Shown: in pieces, positions 26,766-36,971 of the stretch
Layout: each line of letters starts with the position of its first letter
Numbering within the stretch: the first letter of the stretch is position 1
The notes under the pieces: model-generated
Told to the model about the DNA's origin: nothing
The model's input: the letters and a program-made list of their open reading frames with translations, nothing else
Databases searched by the model: none
Assembly: GCA_964560875.1 (NCBI GenBank)
Contig: CAZLMW010000049.1
Span: forward strand, 1 to 55,184
DNA: 55,184 nt
Origin: CAZLMW01 sp964560875
GTDB lineage: Bacteria > Myxococcota_A > UBA9042
Direction: 5' to 3'
Made by a program: the position numbers and the translations under genes

Positions 26766-29264
26766 TCAGGGGTTGGGCGCTTTCTTCCAGAGCAGGACAG
26801 GCGGACCGCTACCAGACGGCTGGCCGCCGCCGATGAAGACGTCACCGGGGCTCGTTCCCCACACGGACTTCCAGATCGGCACCTTGCCGGGCACCTTCAC
26901 AGTGGTCCACGTCTTGCCATCAAAGCGCATCACGCGCGCCGCGAAGTCGTGGCCGCCCGTCGCCCAGATGTCGTCGGGCGCGCTGCCCCAAAGCCCACCG
27001 AAGCCACAACACGTCGGCTGCGGCGGCTTGCCGGTCAGGTCGAGCGCCGCTTTCCAGTCCTTGCCGGTCCAGCGAAGTATCCGTGTCCCCACGAGTCCGG
27101 GCTGCGCACCCGCGACGTACATGTGTTTGCTGCACCAACCCCAGCGGGCCCAGACGATCGGGGTTGGACCCTTGCCCTTGTAGGCCCACGTCTTTCCGTC
27201 GAAGTGATAGGTGCCCACGCCGGTCGCGATGGCGAAGATGTTCTTGGGTCCAAACCCCCACAGCGGCGTGGCCTCGGCGGTCGTGTTGGGCAGGGACGCA
27301 GCTTTTGCCCATTTGCCCTTGTTGAAGCGCCAGATGGACTTGTTGCCGGCGCCAAACCAGCCGTCCTTCTCCCAGCCGTACATCCAGCCGATTTTTGGGG
27401 TCTCCTTGGGGATCGTCTCCTTCTGCCAGCCGTCTTTGCAGGTGTAGCGGATGTTCCACGGGCCGCTGTGTTCGCCGTGACCGCCCGGGGTTGCGGAGCT
27501 GCCGCTGCTGGAGCCCGAACTCGATCCGCTGCTCGAGCCGCTCGAACCCCCGCTTGAGCCGCCGCCGTTGGAACCTGACCCGCCATTGGACCCGGAGCCA
27601 CCGCCTGGAGGCCCGCCAGAGCTCGGTCCGCCTTCGCCCTTGTGTTGCATCGCCGCGGCGTTGCCGACTCGTACATCGCACGGCCCGCTGCCCATGATGA
27701 GCACGTGCGGACCGCCTTCGTTGGCGTAAAAGGCCTGCTTGGAGAAGGCCTTGCCGTTGTGGTGGTAGACGTACGTGCCGCCGGCCATCGCGACGACCAT
27801 CCAGACGAGCTTTCCGGTGCCCCACATCGCGTTGATGATCCCCTGTCCGGACGGCAGCCCGGGCAGCTGCGACGTCACGTCGTGGAAGTCGTCGCATTTG
27901 CCGCAGTCCTTGGGACACTTGGAGCAGCTCTCGCCTGGCAGGCAGCGGCCGTCGCCACAGGTTTCGGGCACGGCGAACTTGATGCGTTGGACCTTCGATA
28001 CGCGGATCTCGTCGATCGCAGCGCGCTCGATTTGGTCGGTGCACGCGGTGAATCGCAGCGTTCCGCCAGCCTTGACCGGGGGCTTGGCGGTCGACGTTGA
28101 CTTGGCGACCTCGACGCCGCCCTGGTACATGCGCGCGCCCTTGTTGCCCCACGTGACGGCGATATGGGTCCAGCCGCCGAACGGGACGATCTCGTTGGCG
28201 AGCAGGTTCCACGCCCCCGGCGCCGTCGCTTGCAGGTAGCCGCAGTCGTTGACGCGAACGTCCAGGGCGGGCGTGTCACAGCTTCCGGGCGCGCCGCGGT
28301 AGTCGACCAGGGAGCACGCTGAGTGGGGCTTGTTTGGCAGCCGAATCCAGAACTCGAGCGTCCCTTCCTTGGTCCCGATCGACGCGTTCTTGTAGGCGAG
28401 GTGGCTGCCTTCGGTGTCGCTCATCCCGAGCTTTTGCAGCTGCAGCGCCCCACCCATGCATCCGTGGCCGATTTGCCATGCGGTCGTTGGTTTTTTGGTC
28501 GGCAGCGTCTTGCACTTGGCGGTCTTGCCGTCGTCGTACCAGCCGCCGATTGCCCCGCTGGTTTTGCCGTCGAGGTGGTCGATGAGCGTCGTCGCGCCGT
28601 CGTTCTTCGCCTGGGGGATCTTGGTGATGCTCCCGTCGTAGCACCCGGCCGGCAGCGGGATGATGACGCCGGGACCGCCTGCGTCGACCGGCCCGGCATC
28701 TGCCCCGGTGTCGCTTGTGCCGGTGTCGCTTGTGCCGGTGTCGCTTGTGTCGGTGTCGCTTGTGTCGGTGTCGTTTGTGCCGGCATCGGCGGAGCCGGCG
28801 TCCGGGGTGGCGTCCACCCCGCCCGCATCCACGACCGCAGCGGTATCGGCCCCAGTGGTCTCGGCGGCGGCATCGGTCAACATGACGACGTCCGCTTGCG
28901 GCCCGGTGTCGTCGATGCTCCCGGCATCGTCATCGAGCCCGGGCAACGTCGTTTGCACTTCGGGGGTCGAACGAACCGGCCCGATGTCCTTGCTCGGCGG
29001 CACGGCGTCGACCACGACGTCGGCGTCGTTGATGACCTGGCCGCCCTTGCCAAAACCTGCCTCTTCGCACGATCCGGCCGCGGTCACCGCAGCCTTCTCC
29101 ACGCATGTCCCGTAGCAGCAGGCGAAGCCGTCGTCGCAGGCGACCTTTTCGCCGCACGCGTACATGACGAATTTGAGCGTCTTGGGAGCTGGATCACCGC
29201 AGCCGGTGAGCGCGCTGCTTGAAGCGACGAGGGACAATACGAAAATGGTGACCCACGCGCGCAT
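26766..29264 (-). CDS. LamG/propeller lipoprotein, paralog A
   Basis: 832 residues, lipobox ALTG|C (Cys22). A conserved Cys motif follows (YACGEKVACDDGFACCYG), then a long Asp/Ala/Thr linker with TSDTDTSDTGTSDTG repeats (about 75-210; the DNA is an 18-base repeat near 28706-28770). A concanavalin-like LamG domain (215-430) contains the WTHIAVTWGNKGARMYQGG strand pair. A CGDGRC...CSKCPKDCGKC module (435-460) leads to a propeller of Trp-rich blades (465-832; IGWMYGWEKDGWF, LWGSAPDDIWATGG, VWGTSPGDVFIGGG). Residues about 548-600 are a Gly/Ser low-complexity loop inserted in a blade and absent from the divergent paralog. Function unknown; sugar or surface binding is plausible from LamG only. Confidence 0.85.
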   Translation of the reverse strand: MRAWVTIFVLSLVASSSALTGCGDPAPKTLKFVMYACGEKVACDDGFACCYGTCVEKAAVTAAGSCEEAGFGKGGQVINDADVVVDAVPPSKDIGPVRSTPEVQTTLPGLDDDAGSIDDTGPQADVVMLTDAAAETTGADTAAVVDAGGVDATPDAGSADAGTNDTDTSDTDTSDTGTSDTGTSDTGADAGPVDAGGPGVIIPLPAGCYDGSITKIPQAKNDGATTLIDHLDGKTSGAIGGWYDDGKTAKCKTLPTKKPTTAWQIGHGCMGGALQLQKLGMSDTEGSHLAYKNASIGTKEGTLEFWIRLPNKPHSACSLVDYRGAPGSCDTPALDVRVNDCGYLQATAPGAWNLLANEIVPFGGWTHIAVTWGNKGARMYQGGVEVAKSTSTAKPPVKAGGTLRFTACTDQIERAAIDEIRVSKVQRIKFAVPETCGDGRCLPGESCSKCPKDCGKCDDFHDVTSQLPGLPSGQGIINAMWGTGKLVWMVVAMAGGTYVYHHNGKAFSKQAFYANEGGPHVLIMGSGPCDVRVGNAAAMQHKGEGGPSSGGPPGGGSGSNGGSGSNGGGSSGGSSGSSSGSSSGSSSGSSATPGGHGEHSGPWNIRYTCKDGWQKETIPKETPKIGWMYGWEKDGWFGAGNKSIWRFNKGKWAKAASLPNTTAEATPLWGFGPKNIFAIATGVGTYHFDGKTWAYKGKGPTPIVWARWGWCSKHMYVAGAQPGLVGTRILRWTGKDWKAALDLTGKPPQPTCCGFGGLWGSAPDDIWATGGHDFAARVMRFDGKTWTTVKVPGKVPIWKSVWGTSPGDVFIGGGQPSGSGPPVLLWKKAPNP

Positions 29265-29292
29265 GGACTCAAGCTAACGGTGCACCGGGGGC

Positions 29293-29344
29293 CGGTCAAC
29301 GAACGCGCGACCCAACGGGCCACTGCGAGCAGGATCGTTGACCG
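29293..29344. promoter_or_regulatory. 10-bp dyad in shared divergent promoter region
   Basis: CGGTCAACGA (29293-29302) and its exact reverse complement TCGTTGACCG (29335-29344) are 32 bases apart in the 153-base space between two divergent paralogs. The centre-to-centre distance of 42 bases is four helical turns, so a dimeric regulator could contact both from one face. No recognised operator; a chance match is possible at this length. Confidence 0.35.
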
Positions 29345-29417
29345 ACCCGTGCGGCCTCCTTACCGTGCTGGTGGCTAGCCCGGCTGGATCCCCCAATTCA
29401 CGCCTCACGAGCCCCAC

Positions 29418-31709
29418 GTGTTCCTTTCCGCCCACCGAAACAAGCTCGTCCTGCTGCTCGGCGCTGCGATCATGGCCTGCAGCGGCCAGGACGGCCCGAC
29501 CACCTACGTCCTGTATGCGTGTGGCGAGAAGGTCGCCTGCGACGACGAATTCGTCTGCTGCTCGGGCATCTGCGTCGACGAATCGACCGTTATCGCAGCC
29601 GGATCGTGCGAGGCCGCCGGGTTCGCGGGCAACTCCGCCACCGGCGTCACCGACCCCTACGATCCGCACAATCACGGCGGCAGCGACGTCTTCTACCCCG
29701 GCATCGACACGCCAACAGGCGCCGCGGCCGACACCCAGCCCGTAGTTGACGCAGGCGGCAGCTCGGTCGAAGACACCGCCAGCCCCGACGTGCAGGTTGA
29801 CACCGCCGCGCCGATCGACACCCCCGAAGCCGAAGACGTCGCAGAATTGCTCGACGGTGGCGCCGGCCTGGACGCAGCCAGCGGCGCCGGAATGGACGCC
29901 GCCGACGCCGGACCCGGGCCGCTCGATACTGCCGGCTCCGAAGATGCTGGCCCCAAAGATGCAGGGCCCGCGCCCGACGTCGTGCTCTCCACCGGCTGCA
30001 AGAACGGCACCATCACCCCCATCCCCGCGCCCAAGTCCGACAACGCCACGACGTTCATCGATCACCTCGACGGCGCCACCAAGGGCAGCTTCGAGGGCTG
30101 GGCGATGACCGATGGCTACCTGACCAACTGCGCCAAGAAAAAACCCGCCAAACCCGGCAAGGACTTCCAGCCCGCGCACGGCTGCATGGGCAGCGCGCTG
30201 CGCTTACACCGTCCGCTCGCAGGCGATATCTCCGGCGGTTCCGTGGTCTTTCCCAAGGCGACCCTCGGGCTGCCCGCCGGAACTCTCGAGTTCTGGATTC
30301 GCCTGCCGCACCGACCCACCGCGCCGTGCACCCTGGTCAGCCAGGGCAAGACCTCAAGCCTCTGCAGCGAGCCGTCGTTTTCGCTGGCCGTCTCCACCTG
30401 CGGCACCCTCGAACTGAGCGCGGCCGGCGCGTTCAAACTGATGGGTACCGCGATCGTCCCGTTCGGCGCCTGGACCCATGTCGCCGTGACCTGGGGACCC
30501 CAGGGTGCGCACTTGTACCAGGATGGGGAGGAGGTCGCGTCGTCGTCGGCCAAGTCCGCCCCGAAGCTGAAGACGGGCGACATGTTGCGCTTCGAATCGT
30601 GTCTCAACCGCGCAGACAAGGTGATGATCGACGAGATCCGCATCTCCAAGATCCAACGCACGTCGTTCAACGTTCCCAAACCGTGCGGTGACGGCGTCTG
30701 TGCGGCTGGCGAGTCGTGCACCAAGTGCGCCAAGGACTGCGGCTCCTGTGCGGCGTTCAAGGACGTCACCAAGCAGCTTCCAGCGTTGCCATCGGGGCCC
30801 GGGCGCATCGCCGGAATCTGGTCGAGCAGCCCCGATAACGTCTTCATCGTCGCCGCCATGAAGGACGGCCTGCACGTCTACAACTACGACGGCGCGACAT
30901 TCACCAAGCAGCACAGCTACGCGATCCCGACCGCGCGCGATATCACGATGATCGGTGCAGACAAGTGCGATGTGCGGATCGGCATGGCGGGCAACGAAAA
31001 AGCCGGCGCTGGGCTGGTCCCGTTCAACGTCCGCTACGATTGCATGACCTGGAAGGCCGACGAGATCCCCAAGACCGCGCCGCGCATCGGCTGGATGTGG
31101 GGCTGGGCACAGGGGCATTGGTTTGCGACCGGCAACGACGCCATCTGGCACTACCACACCGACCACTGGATGCTCGATGCACCCGTGACCGGCCTCAAGT
31201 GGCAGACCACGCCGATTTGGGGCTTCTCCGAGCTCGACGTCTACGCGTTTGGCAGCGGCGCCGGGTCCAAGACGCTTCATTTCGGGGGCAAGAGCTGGGC
31301 CGTGGTCGGAAAAGGCGCCCCCGCGGGGGTCACCGCTCGCTGGGGATGGTGTGGCAAGGAGCTCTACGCCGCGGGAACAGCGGCCGATCAGTCAGCCCTA
31401 CGCACCTGGAAATGGAACGCCAAGGAGTGGCCGGCGGTGCTCAACCTCAAGGGCAAAGGCAAGGATTGCTGCGCGGTCCGAGGCGTGTGGGGGAGCGCGC
31501 CCGACGACGTATGGATGGTCGGCCGGTACAACAGCTTGGGCGTCGTGTTGCGCTTTGACGGCAAGCAGTGGGCTCCGATCAAGATGCCGGCCAGCCCCGA
31601 GCAGTTTCGAACTGTCTGGGGCAGCGGGCCGGGCGATATGTGGATCGGCGGCGGCGCTCGTAACGGCAGCGGAAAACCCGTGCTGTTGCGCCGCAAATCT
31701 GGCAATTGA
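29418..31709 (+). CDS. LamG/propeller lipoprotein, paralog B
   Basis: 763 residues from GTG 29418 (weak ribosome site), lipobox AIMA|C. The layout is identical to the leftward neighbour: Cys motif (YACGEKVACDDEFVCCSG), acidic Asp/Ala/Pro linker, LamG domain (about 195-418; WTHVAVTWGPQGAHLYQDG), CGDGVC...CTKCAKDCGSC (423-445) and a Trp-rich propeller (448-763; IGWMWGWAQGHWFATGND, VWGSAPDDVWMVG, VWGSGPGDMWIGGG). It lacks the Gly/Ser insertion. The two genes are clearly duplicates arranged head to head, an orientation that needs an inverted duplication and gives them one shared regulatory space. Confidence 0.86.
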   Translation: MFLSAHRNKLVLLLGAAIMACSGQDGPTTYVLYACGEKVACDDEFVCCSGICVDESTVIAAGSCEAAGFAGNSATGVTDPYDPHNHGGSDVFYPGIDTPTGAAADTQPVVDAGGSSVEDTASPDVQVDTAAPIDTPEAEDVAELLDGGAGLDAASGAGMDAADAGPGPLDTAGSEDAGPKDAGPAPDVVLSTGCKNGTITPIPAPKSDNATTFIDHLDGATKGSFEGWAMTDGYLTNCAKKKPAKPGKDFQPAHGCMGSALRLHRPLAGDISGGSVVFPKATLGLPAGTLEFWIRLPHRPTAPCTLVSQGKTSSLCSEPSFSLAVSTCGTLELSAAGAFKLMGTAIVPFGAWTHVAVTWGPQGAHLYQDGEEVASSSAKSAPKLKTGDMLRFESCLNRADKVMIDEIRISKIQRTSFNVPKPCGDGVCAAGESCTKCAKDCGSCAAFKDVTKQLPALPSGPGRIAGIWSSSPDNVFIVAAMKDGLHVYNYDGATFTKQHSYAIPTARDITMIGADKCDVRIGMAGNEKAGAGLVPFNVRYDCMTWKADEIPKTAPRIGWMWGWAQGHWFATGNDAIWHYHTDHWMLDAPVTGLKWQTTPIWGFSELDVYAFGSGAGSKTLHFGGKSWAVVGKGAPAGVTARWGWCGKELYAAGTAADQSALRTWKWNAKEWPAVLNLKGKGKDCCAVRGVWGSAPDDVWMVGRYNSLGVVLRFDGKQWAPIKMPASPEQFRTVWGSGPGDMWIGGGARNGSGKPVLLRRKSGN

Positions 31710-31764
31710 CCGCGCCGCCCGTTGATGCGATTCCTTGGCGAGCCCGCAGTCCCGTATACCGTCT

Positions 31765-31818
31765 GATCTCCTGGCACGAGCCGATGTCCTGACGCGAGCC
31801 GATCTCCTGGCACGAGAC
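31765..31818. repeat. 18-bp tandem repeat, 3 copies, upstream of lipoprotein gene
   Basis: Three abutting 18-base units start at 31765, 31783 and 31801 (consensus GATCTCCTGGCACGAGCC; the middle copy has four changes). They end 20 bases before the ATG at 31839, overlapping the likely 5' leader or promoter. They could be a binding array for a regulator or a slippage tract; nothing else is seen in this 129-base gap. Confidence 0.7.
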
Positions 31819-31838
31819 CACCACCACACGAGGACGCC

Positions 31839-34800
31839 ATGCAGCGACCATTGTCTCTCGCGACCACATTGGTCGTCGGCTTGATCGGCATGGTGTGTGT
31901 GTCCTGTTCCGACGACGGCGTGAACGAAGGCGGCAGCAAGACCGCTGCGATCGACGCGGCCGGAGACGGCGGGGCGTGCGGCAGCGCCAAGGACTGTCCC
32001 GACCCGACCAAACCGTGCACCAAGGCCGTCTGCACCGCCGCCGGAGAGTGCGAGACCACCATCGACAAGGGCAGCGCCTGCGACGACGGTGACGCCTGTA
32101 CTGCCCAAACGACCTGCACCGCAGAGGGCAAATGCAGCGGCGGGGTGAAGACGTGCTCGTGCTTGAAGTCGTCGGACTGCGGCGTCTTCGAGGATGGCAA
32201 CGCGTGCAACGGAACGCTGTTTTGCGACAAGACCACCGTGCCCTACGGGTGCCGCATCAAACCCGGCAGCCGCGTGACCTGCGCGAGCGTCAACGACACG
32301 GTTTGCTCCCAAAACCGCTGCGACCCCGCGATCGGCACGTGCGCTTCCAAGGCCGTCAACGATGGCGCCGCGTGCCAGGACGGCGACCCCTGTACAACCG
32401 GTGACGTGTGCAAGGGCGGCGCCTGCAAGAAGGGGCCGGCGAGCATCTGCCAGTGCAAGGTCACCTCGGACTGCGCGGCCTACGAAGACCAGGACGCCTG
32501 CAACGGCACCCTGTATTGCGACAAGCTGACCTTCCCCTACACCTGCCGCGTCGTGCCCAAGACGGTCGTCACGTGCCCGTTCTCCAAGGACGCCTGCGCG
32601 CCGCTCGTATGCGATGCCGGGACCGGCAAATGCGTCGGAAAACCGGTCGTCAACGACACCACCTGCGACGACGGCGACAAGTGCACCGCCGGTGAGACAT
32701 GCCAAAAAGGCGTCTGTTCGGGCGGCAAAGACATCTGTTCATGCACCAAACACAGCGACTGCGACGCCAAGGAGGACGGCGACCTGTGCAACGGCACCCT
32801 CTACTGCGACAAGGCGGCGGGCAGCTGCAAGGTCAACAAGGCCACCGTCATCACCTGCGCGAGCGCTTCGGACACCGCGTGCACCAAGAACCTGTGCAAC
32901 GCCAAGACCGGACAGTGTTCGCTGCAACCGGTCAAGAACGGCGCCGCGTGCGAGGACGGAAATTCCTGCACAACCGGCGATATTTGCCTCCAGGGCAGCT
33001 GCCAGAAAGGCACCAACACATGCACCTGCAAAGACGACAAGGCGTGCGCCGGCAAGGACGACGGCAACGCGTGCAACGGCACCGTCTTTTGCAACAAGGC
33101 GACCGGCAAGTGCGAGGTCAACCCGGCCACCATCGTCGTCTGCCCGACCGTCGGTGACACCGCCTGCACAAAGAACGTCTGTCGCGCCAAGGTCGGCAAG
33201 TGCGCGGCCACCCCTCGCAACCTGGTCAAGTCGGTCTGCGACAAAGCCAAGGGAGGCGCCGCGGCCAAGTGTGTGTGGCAGGAAAAAGGCCCGGACGACG
33301 CCTACGACGGCCCGTGGCTCTGCGACGACGGCAACCCGTGCACCAAGGGCGACGCGTGCGCCGGTTCGGTGTGCAAATCCGGCACCAAGACCTGTTTTTG
33401 CCAGACCAACGCCGACTGCCTCGCCGAAGACGACGGCGACTACTGCAACGGCGTTCCGTATTGCGACAAGGCGGGCCCGCAGCCCGTCTGCAAGAGCAAC
33501 CCGGCGTCCAAGGTCAGCTGCTTGAAGAACAACGACACCGCTTGCCTGAAGAACCTGTGCAACCCGGTCGACGGCAAGTGCGCGCTCAAGCCGGCCAACG
33601 CGGGCAAACCCTGCAACGACGGGTCGGTGTGCACGGTCGGCGAGAACTGCAANNNNNNNNNNNNNNNNNNNNNNNNNNNNNNNNNNNNNNNNNNNNNNNN
33701 NNNNNNNNNNNNNNNNNNNNNNNNNNNNNNNNNNNNNNNNNNNNNNNNNNNNACGCGGGCAAACCCTGCAACGACGGGTCGGTGTGCACGGTCGGCGAGA
33801 ACTGCAACAGCGTCGGCTTGTGTATCGGGGCGACCAGGACCTGCGACGACGGCAACGCGTGCACCAAGGACAGCTGCGACCCCGCGTCGGCCGGCAGCAA
33901 AACCGGCGCCGGTTGTGTGCACAAGCAGTTGGTCTGCGACGATGGCAACGCCTGCACAGTCGATGCGTGCGACAAGGGGTCGGGGCAGTGCGCCAAGCCG
34001 GTCGCCAAGAAGGATGGCGCGCTGTGCGATGCCGATCTCAACCCCTGCACGGTCGCCGACTCCTGCAAGGCCGGCAGTTGCGTCACCGGGAGCAACGTGA
34101 CCTGCGCGGCCCCCGCCAACCCCTGCCAGGTCAGCAAATGCGTGGCCCAATCCAAGACCGAGTTCAAGTGCCTGGCCGTGCCCAAATCCGACGGGACCGC
34201 TTGCCCTCAGGGCGACAAGGGCTGCTGGGTGGGCTCGACCTGCAAATCGGGCAGCTGCAAGACCGGCACCACCAGCCGCTACCGGAAGGTCTTCTACGGC
34301 GACCCGAAGGAGCGCACCACGTTCAACGCCATCGACAAGCGGACCGGCGGGCTCGTCATGGTTGGCCACCGGGTCATCGGCAGCCCGACCAAGATCACCG
34401 AACGTCGGCCATGGATCGTCGCGACCGACGCGCTGGGCAAGCAGGTGTGGGAAAAGACCTTCATCCCCAAGCACCCGCACCCGGAGGCATCCGCTGTCGA
34501 TGTCGTGGCGGCCGCGGACGGCAGCGTTTGGGTGGCGATGAGCGCCGCGATGGCCAAGGGAAGACGCGATGCCCTGCTCGCGCAATACGACGCCAAGGGC
34601 AAACGCACCGTCACCTTCTCCGTGCCCAACGCGACCGGCACCGACCGCCGAATCGGCGCCTTCGATCGTCTCGCGGGAGGCGCTTCGGTGCTCGTCGGCG
34701 GCTACGTGGCAAAGGCCAACGAGCCCGACGTCTACGAACCGCTCGTGATCCGTCTTTCCGCCACCGGCAACGTCGTCGCCGTCATCACCCAAAAGGACTT

Positions 34801-36889
34801 CTGGTTTACGCGCACCCATGGTGTCGCAGCCAAGATGTTCAACGACGGCGGCTTCCTCGCCGTTCACGTCAGCGAACCTCGGGCCAAATTCGTCCACCAA
34901 TCCGACCTCGGCGGCTGGTCTGCGACCCGCTATTCGGTGTCCGGCAAGAAGCTGTGGTCGGCCGCTGGCGGTCTCTTCGAGCTGCAACTCGACCCCAAGA
35001 CCAACCAGTCCAAGCTCGTCAACGCCGACAAGATCTTCGGCGCGGATGCCCGGCAGCGCGGTTCGGTGCTCGGTGTGGCCGTGGGCTTCCGGCGCGACAA
35101 CGCCCTCTACACGAGGTTCATTGAGCTCGCGATCGAGAAAGGCGCGCTGCTCGGCCAACGCGACGACAAGGGCACCGCCACATACGAGCTCGTGGCGAAC
35201 GGGTCGCACACCGCCCAGGTCGGCACCGTCGCCGTCGGTGGGCAAGGCCAAAACGCGTCGGTGGTGGTCCGCGACAAGTTCTTCAACGCCCACTTCGAGA
35301 CCTCGTACAAGGGCAACCCGGGCAAGCTCGACGACGCCGCTGTCGACGCCCAGATCCTCGCCGGTGGAGACCTCGCCATCGCCGGGTTCGCCGGTGTAGC
35401 CGCAGCGACCAAAAAGCGCGCCATGCTCGCGATCGCGTCGCCTTTCGGTCACCTCTCGTGCACGGGGACCGGCGCCTGCCAGGGCAAGACCTGGGCCAGC
35501 TGCAACGACGGCAAGTCATGCACCGTCGACTCCTGTCACCCCAAGACCGGCTGCACCAACGATCCCAAGACCGGCCTCGGATGTCCGCCGTCGGGAATCT
35601 GCGCCGCCACCGCGCACTGCAACGACGCGGGCAAGTGCGAACCCGACGCCGCCGGCAAGCTGCTCAACCACGTGACGTCGCCCACCAAGCAGTTCGCCAG
35701 CTTCAGCCACGGCTGGCAGGTCGCCGACAATCGCTACGGGTTGTACGGAAAAGGCGCGGCCGGCGGCTCATTGGCCCATGTGCACCCCGAGCAGACGTTC
35801 ATGTTCAACCCGGACTACCAATGCGGCATGACCCACGTGCGCGGTGCCGCGCCGGGCGCCGCCGGGACGTTCGTGCAATACGGCGATACGTCGCAGGGCA
35901 GCGGTTTTTGTTGGTTCACGGAGAAGTCCAACGGCGTCGACTTCATCAGCATGCGCCCGGTGGTCTTCAGCGGCTACAAGACCACGGGACAGGGATTCGT
36001 TGTGGCGCCCGACGGCACGTTCATGCTGCTCTCGCGGCGCACCAAGGGCGCGTCGACCGACGTCGTGATCAGCCGCCTCGCCGCGGACACAAAGACCTTC
36101 TTGTGGCAGTCGGCTGCGTACACGTCGAACACGGCCACGACCGCCAACGGCGTCACGGCCCTGAGCAACGGCGGCGCGGTCGCGGTGGGTTCGGTGGTCG
36201 TCGCCGGCAAAAAGAACGCGCTTATCACGGCGGTCGGCGACGGCGGCAAGAAACGCTACAGCCAGGCGATCGACGGCGGCCATAGCGACGAGCTCTTCGC
36301 GGTCACCGAAACCCCCGACGGCGGCGTCATCGCGGTCGGTGAGACGCGCACCAACCTCAAGGTCTACCGGCGGCTCATGCTGCGGGTCGACCAAGCGGGC
36401 AAGCTTCTGTGGAAGTACAGCCCGGCGCTCGCAGATCGGGCCGGCTTCAACGCGGTCGTCAGCCTCGGCGACGGCACGTTCACGCTGCTCGGCGCGATCG
36501 CTCCCGGCAACGCCTCCAAGGTCTTGTTGACCCACATCGCCGCCGATGGCGCCACCATCTGGGAGCGCCAAATCGGCCAGGCTTTTTCGATCCTTCCCAG
36601 CCACGGGGGCCTGCGACGCCTGGCGGACGGCGGCTACTTGCTGCTCGGCTACGGCATCACGGCCGGACGCACGGTCGGCTGGTTTTCGCGCACCGACGCA
36701 TGGGGTCACGCCGACTGCAAGCTCGCAGGTAAATGTGCCGGCAAAGCCAAGAGCATCTGCGACGACGCCAACCCGTGCACATCCGACCTGTGCGACGCAA
36801 CGAGCGGCACCTGCAAGCACGCCAAGCTGTCCGGCACCTTCTGCGCACCCGGCAAGGTCTGCAAATCCGGTGTTTGCCTCGCCAAGTGA
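31839..36889 (+). CDS. CTDC-repeat/propeller lipoprotein (interrupted by assembly gap)
   Basis: ATG 31839 is preceded by GAGGA; lipobox VCVS|C. The N-terminal 800 residues are tandem units of about 90 residues combining CTDC motifs (CDDGDACTAQTTC) with a CxCxxxxDCxxxEDGxxCNGTLxCDK segment. The C-terminal half is a repeated-blade domain like delta-60/PQQ propellers (GGVIAVGETRTNLKVYRRLM, LLTHIAADGATIWERQIG), with a Cys-rich break near 35455-35650, and closes with a final CTDC unit. The 100-N gap at 33653-33752 shifts frame. The 55 bases before it are repeated exactly after it; collapsing 155 bases joins both frames into one ORF of about 1631 codons. I therefore annotate one gene. Surface lipoprotein, function unknown. 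Confidence 0.85.
33598..33807. other. Scaffold gap with duplicated 55-bp flanks
   Basis: 100 Ns (33653-33752) lie between two identical 55-base sequences, 33598-33652 and 33753-33807. 55 is a common de Bruijn k-mer length, and two contigs ending in the same k-mer and then scaffolded would give this pattern. The true sequence probably has a single copy and no insertion, although a collapsed run of extra CTDC repeats cannot be excluded. Confidence 0.85.
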
Positions 36890-36971
36890 TTCAAACATGG
36901 CGCCGCGAGCGGAAAAGCGCACGGTCCCGCCGCGTTGAAGATCGCCGCCTTCCGGCCCAGACTTCGCCGGC

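Noticed and set aside
33653..33752. Gene boundary or insertion at the N run
   Set aside because: Identical 55-base flanks and frame restoration indicate an assembly artefact inside one gene.
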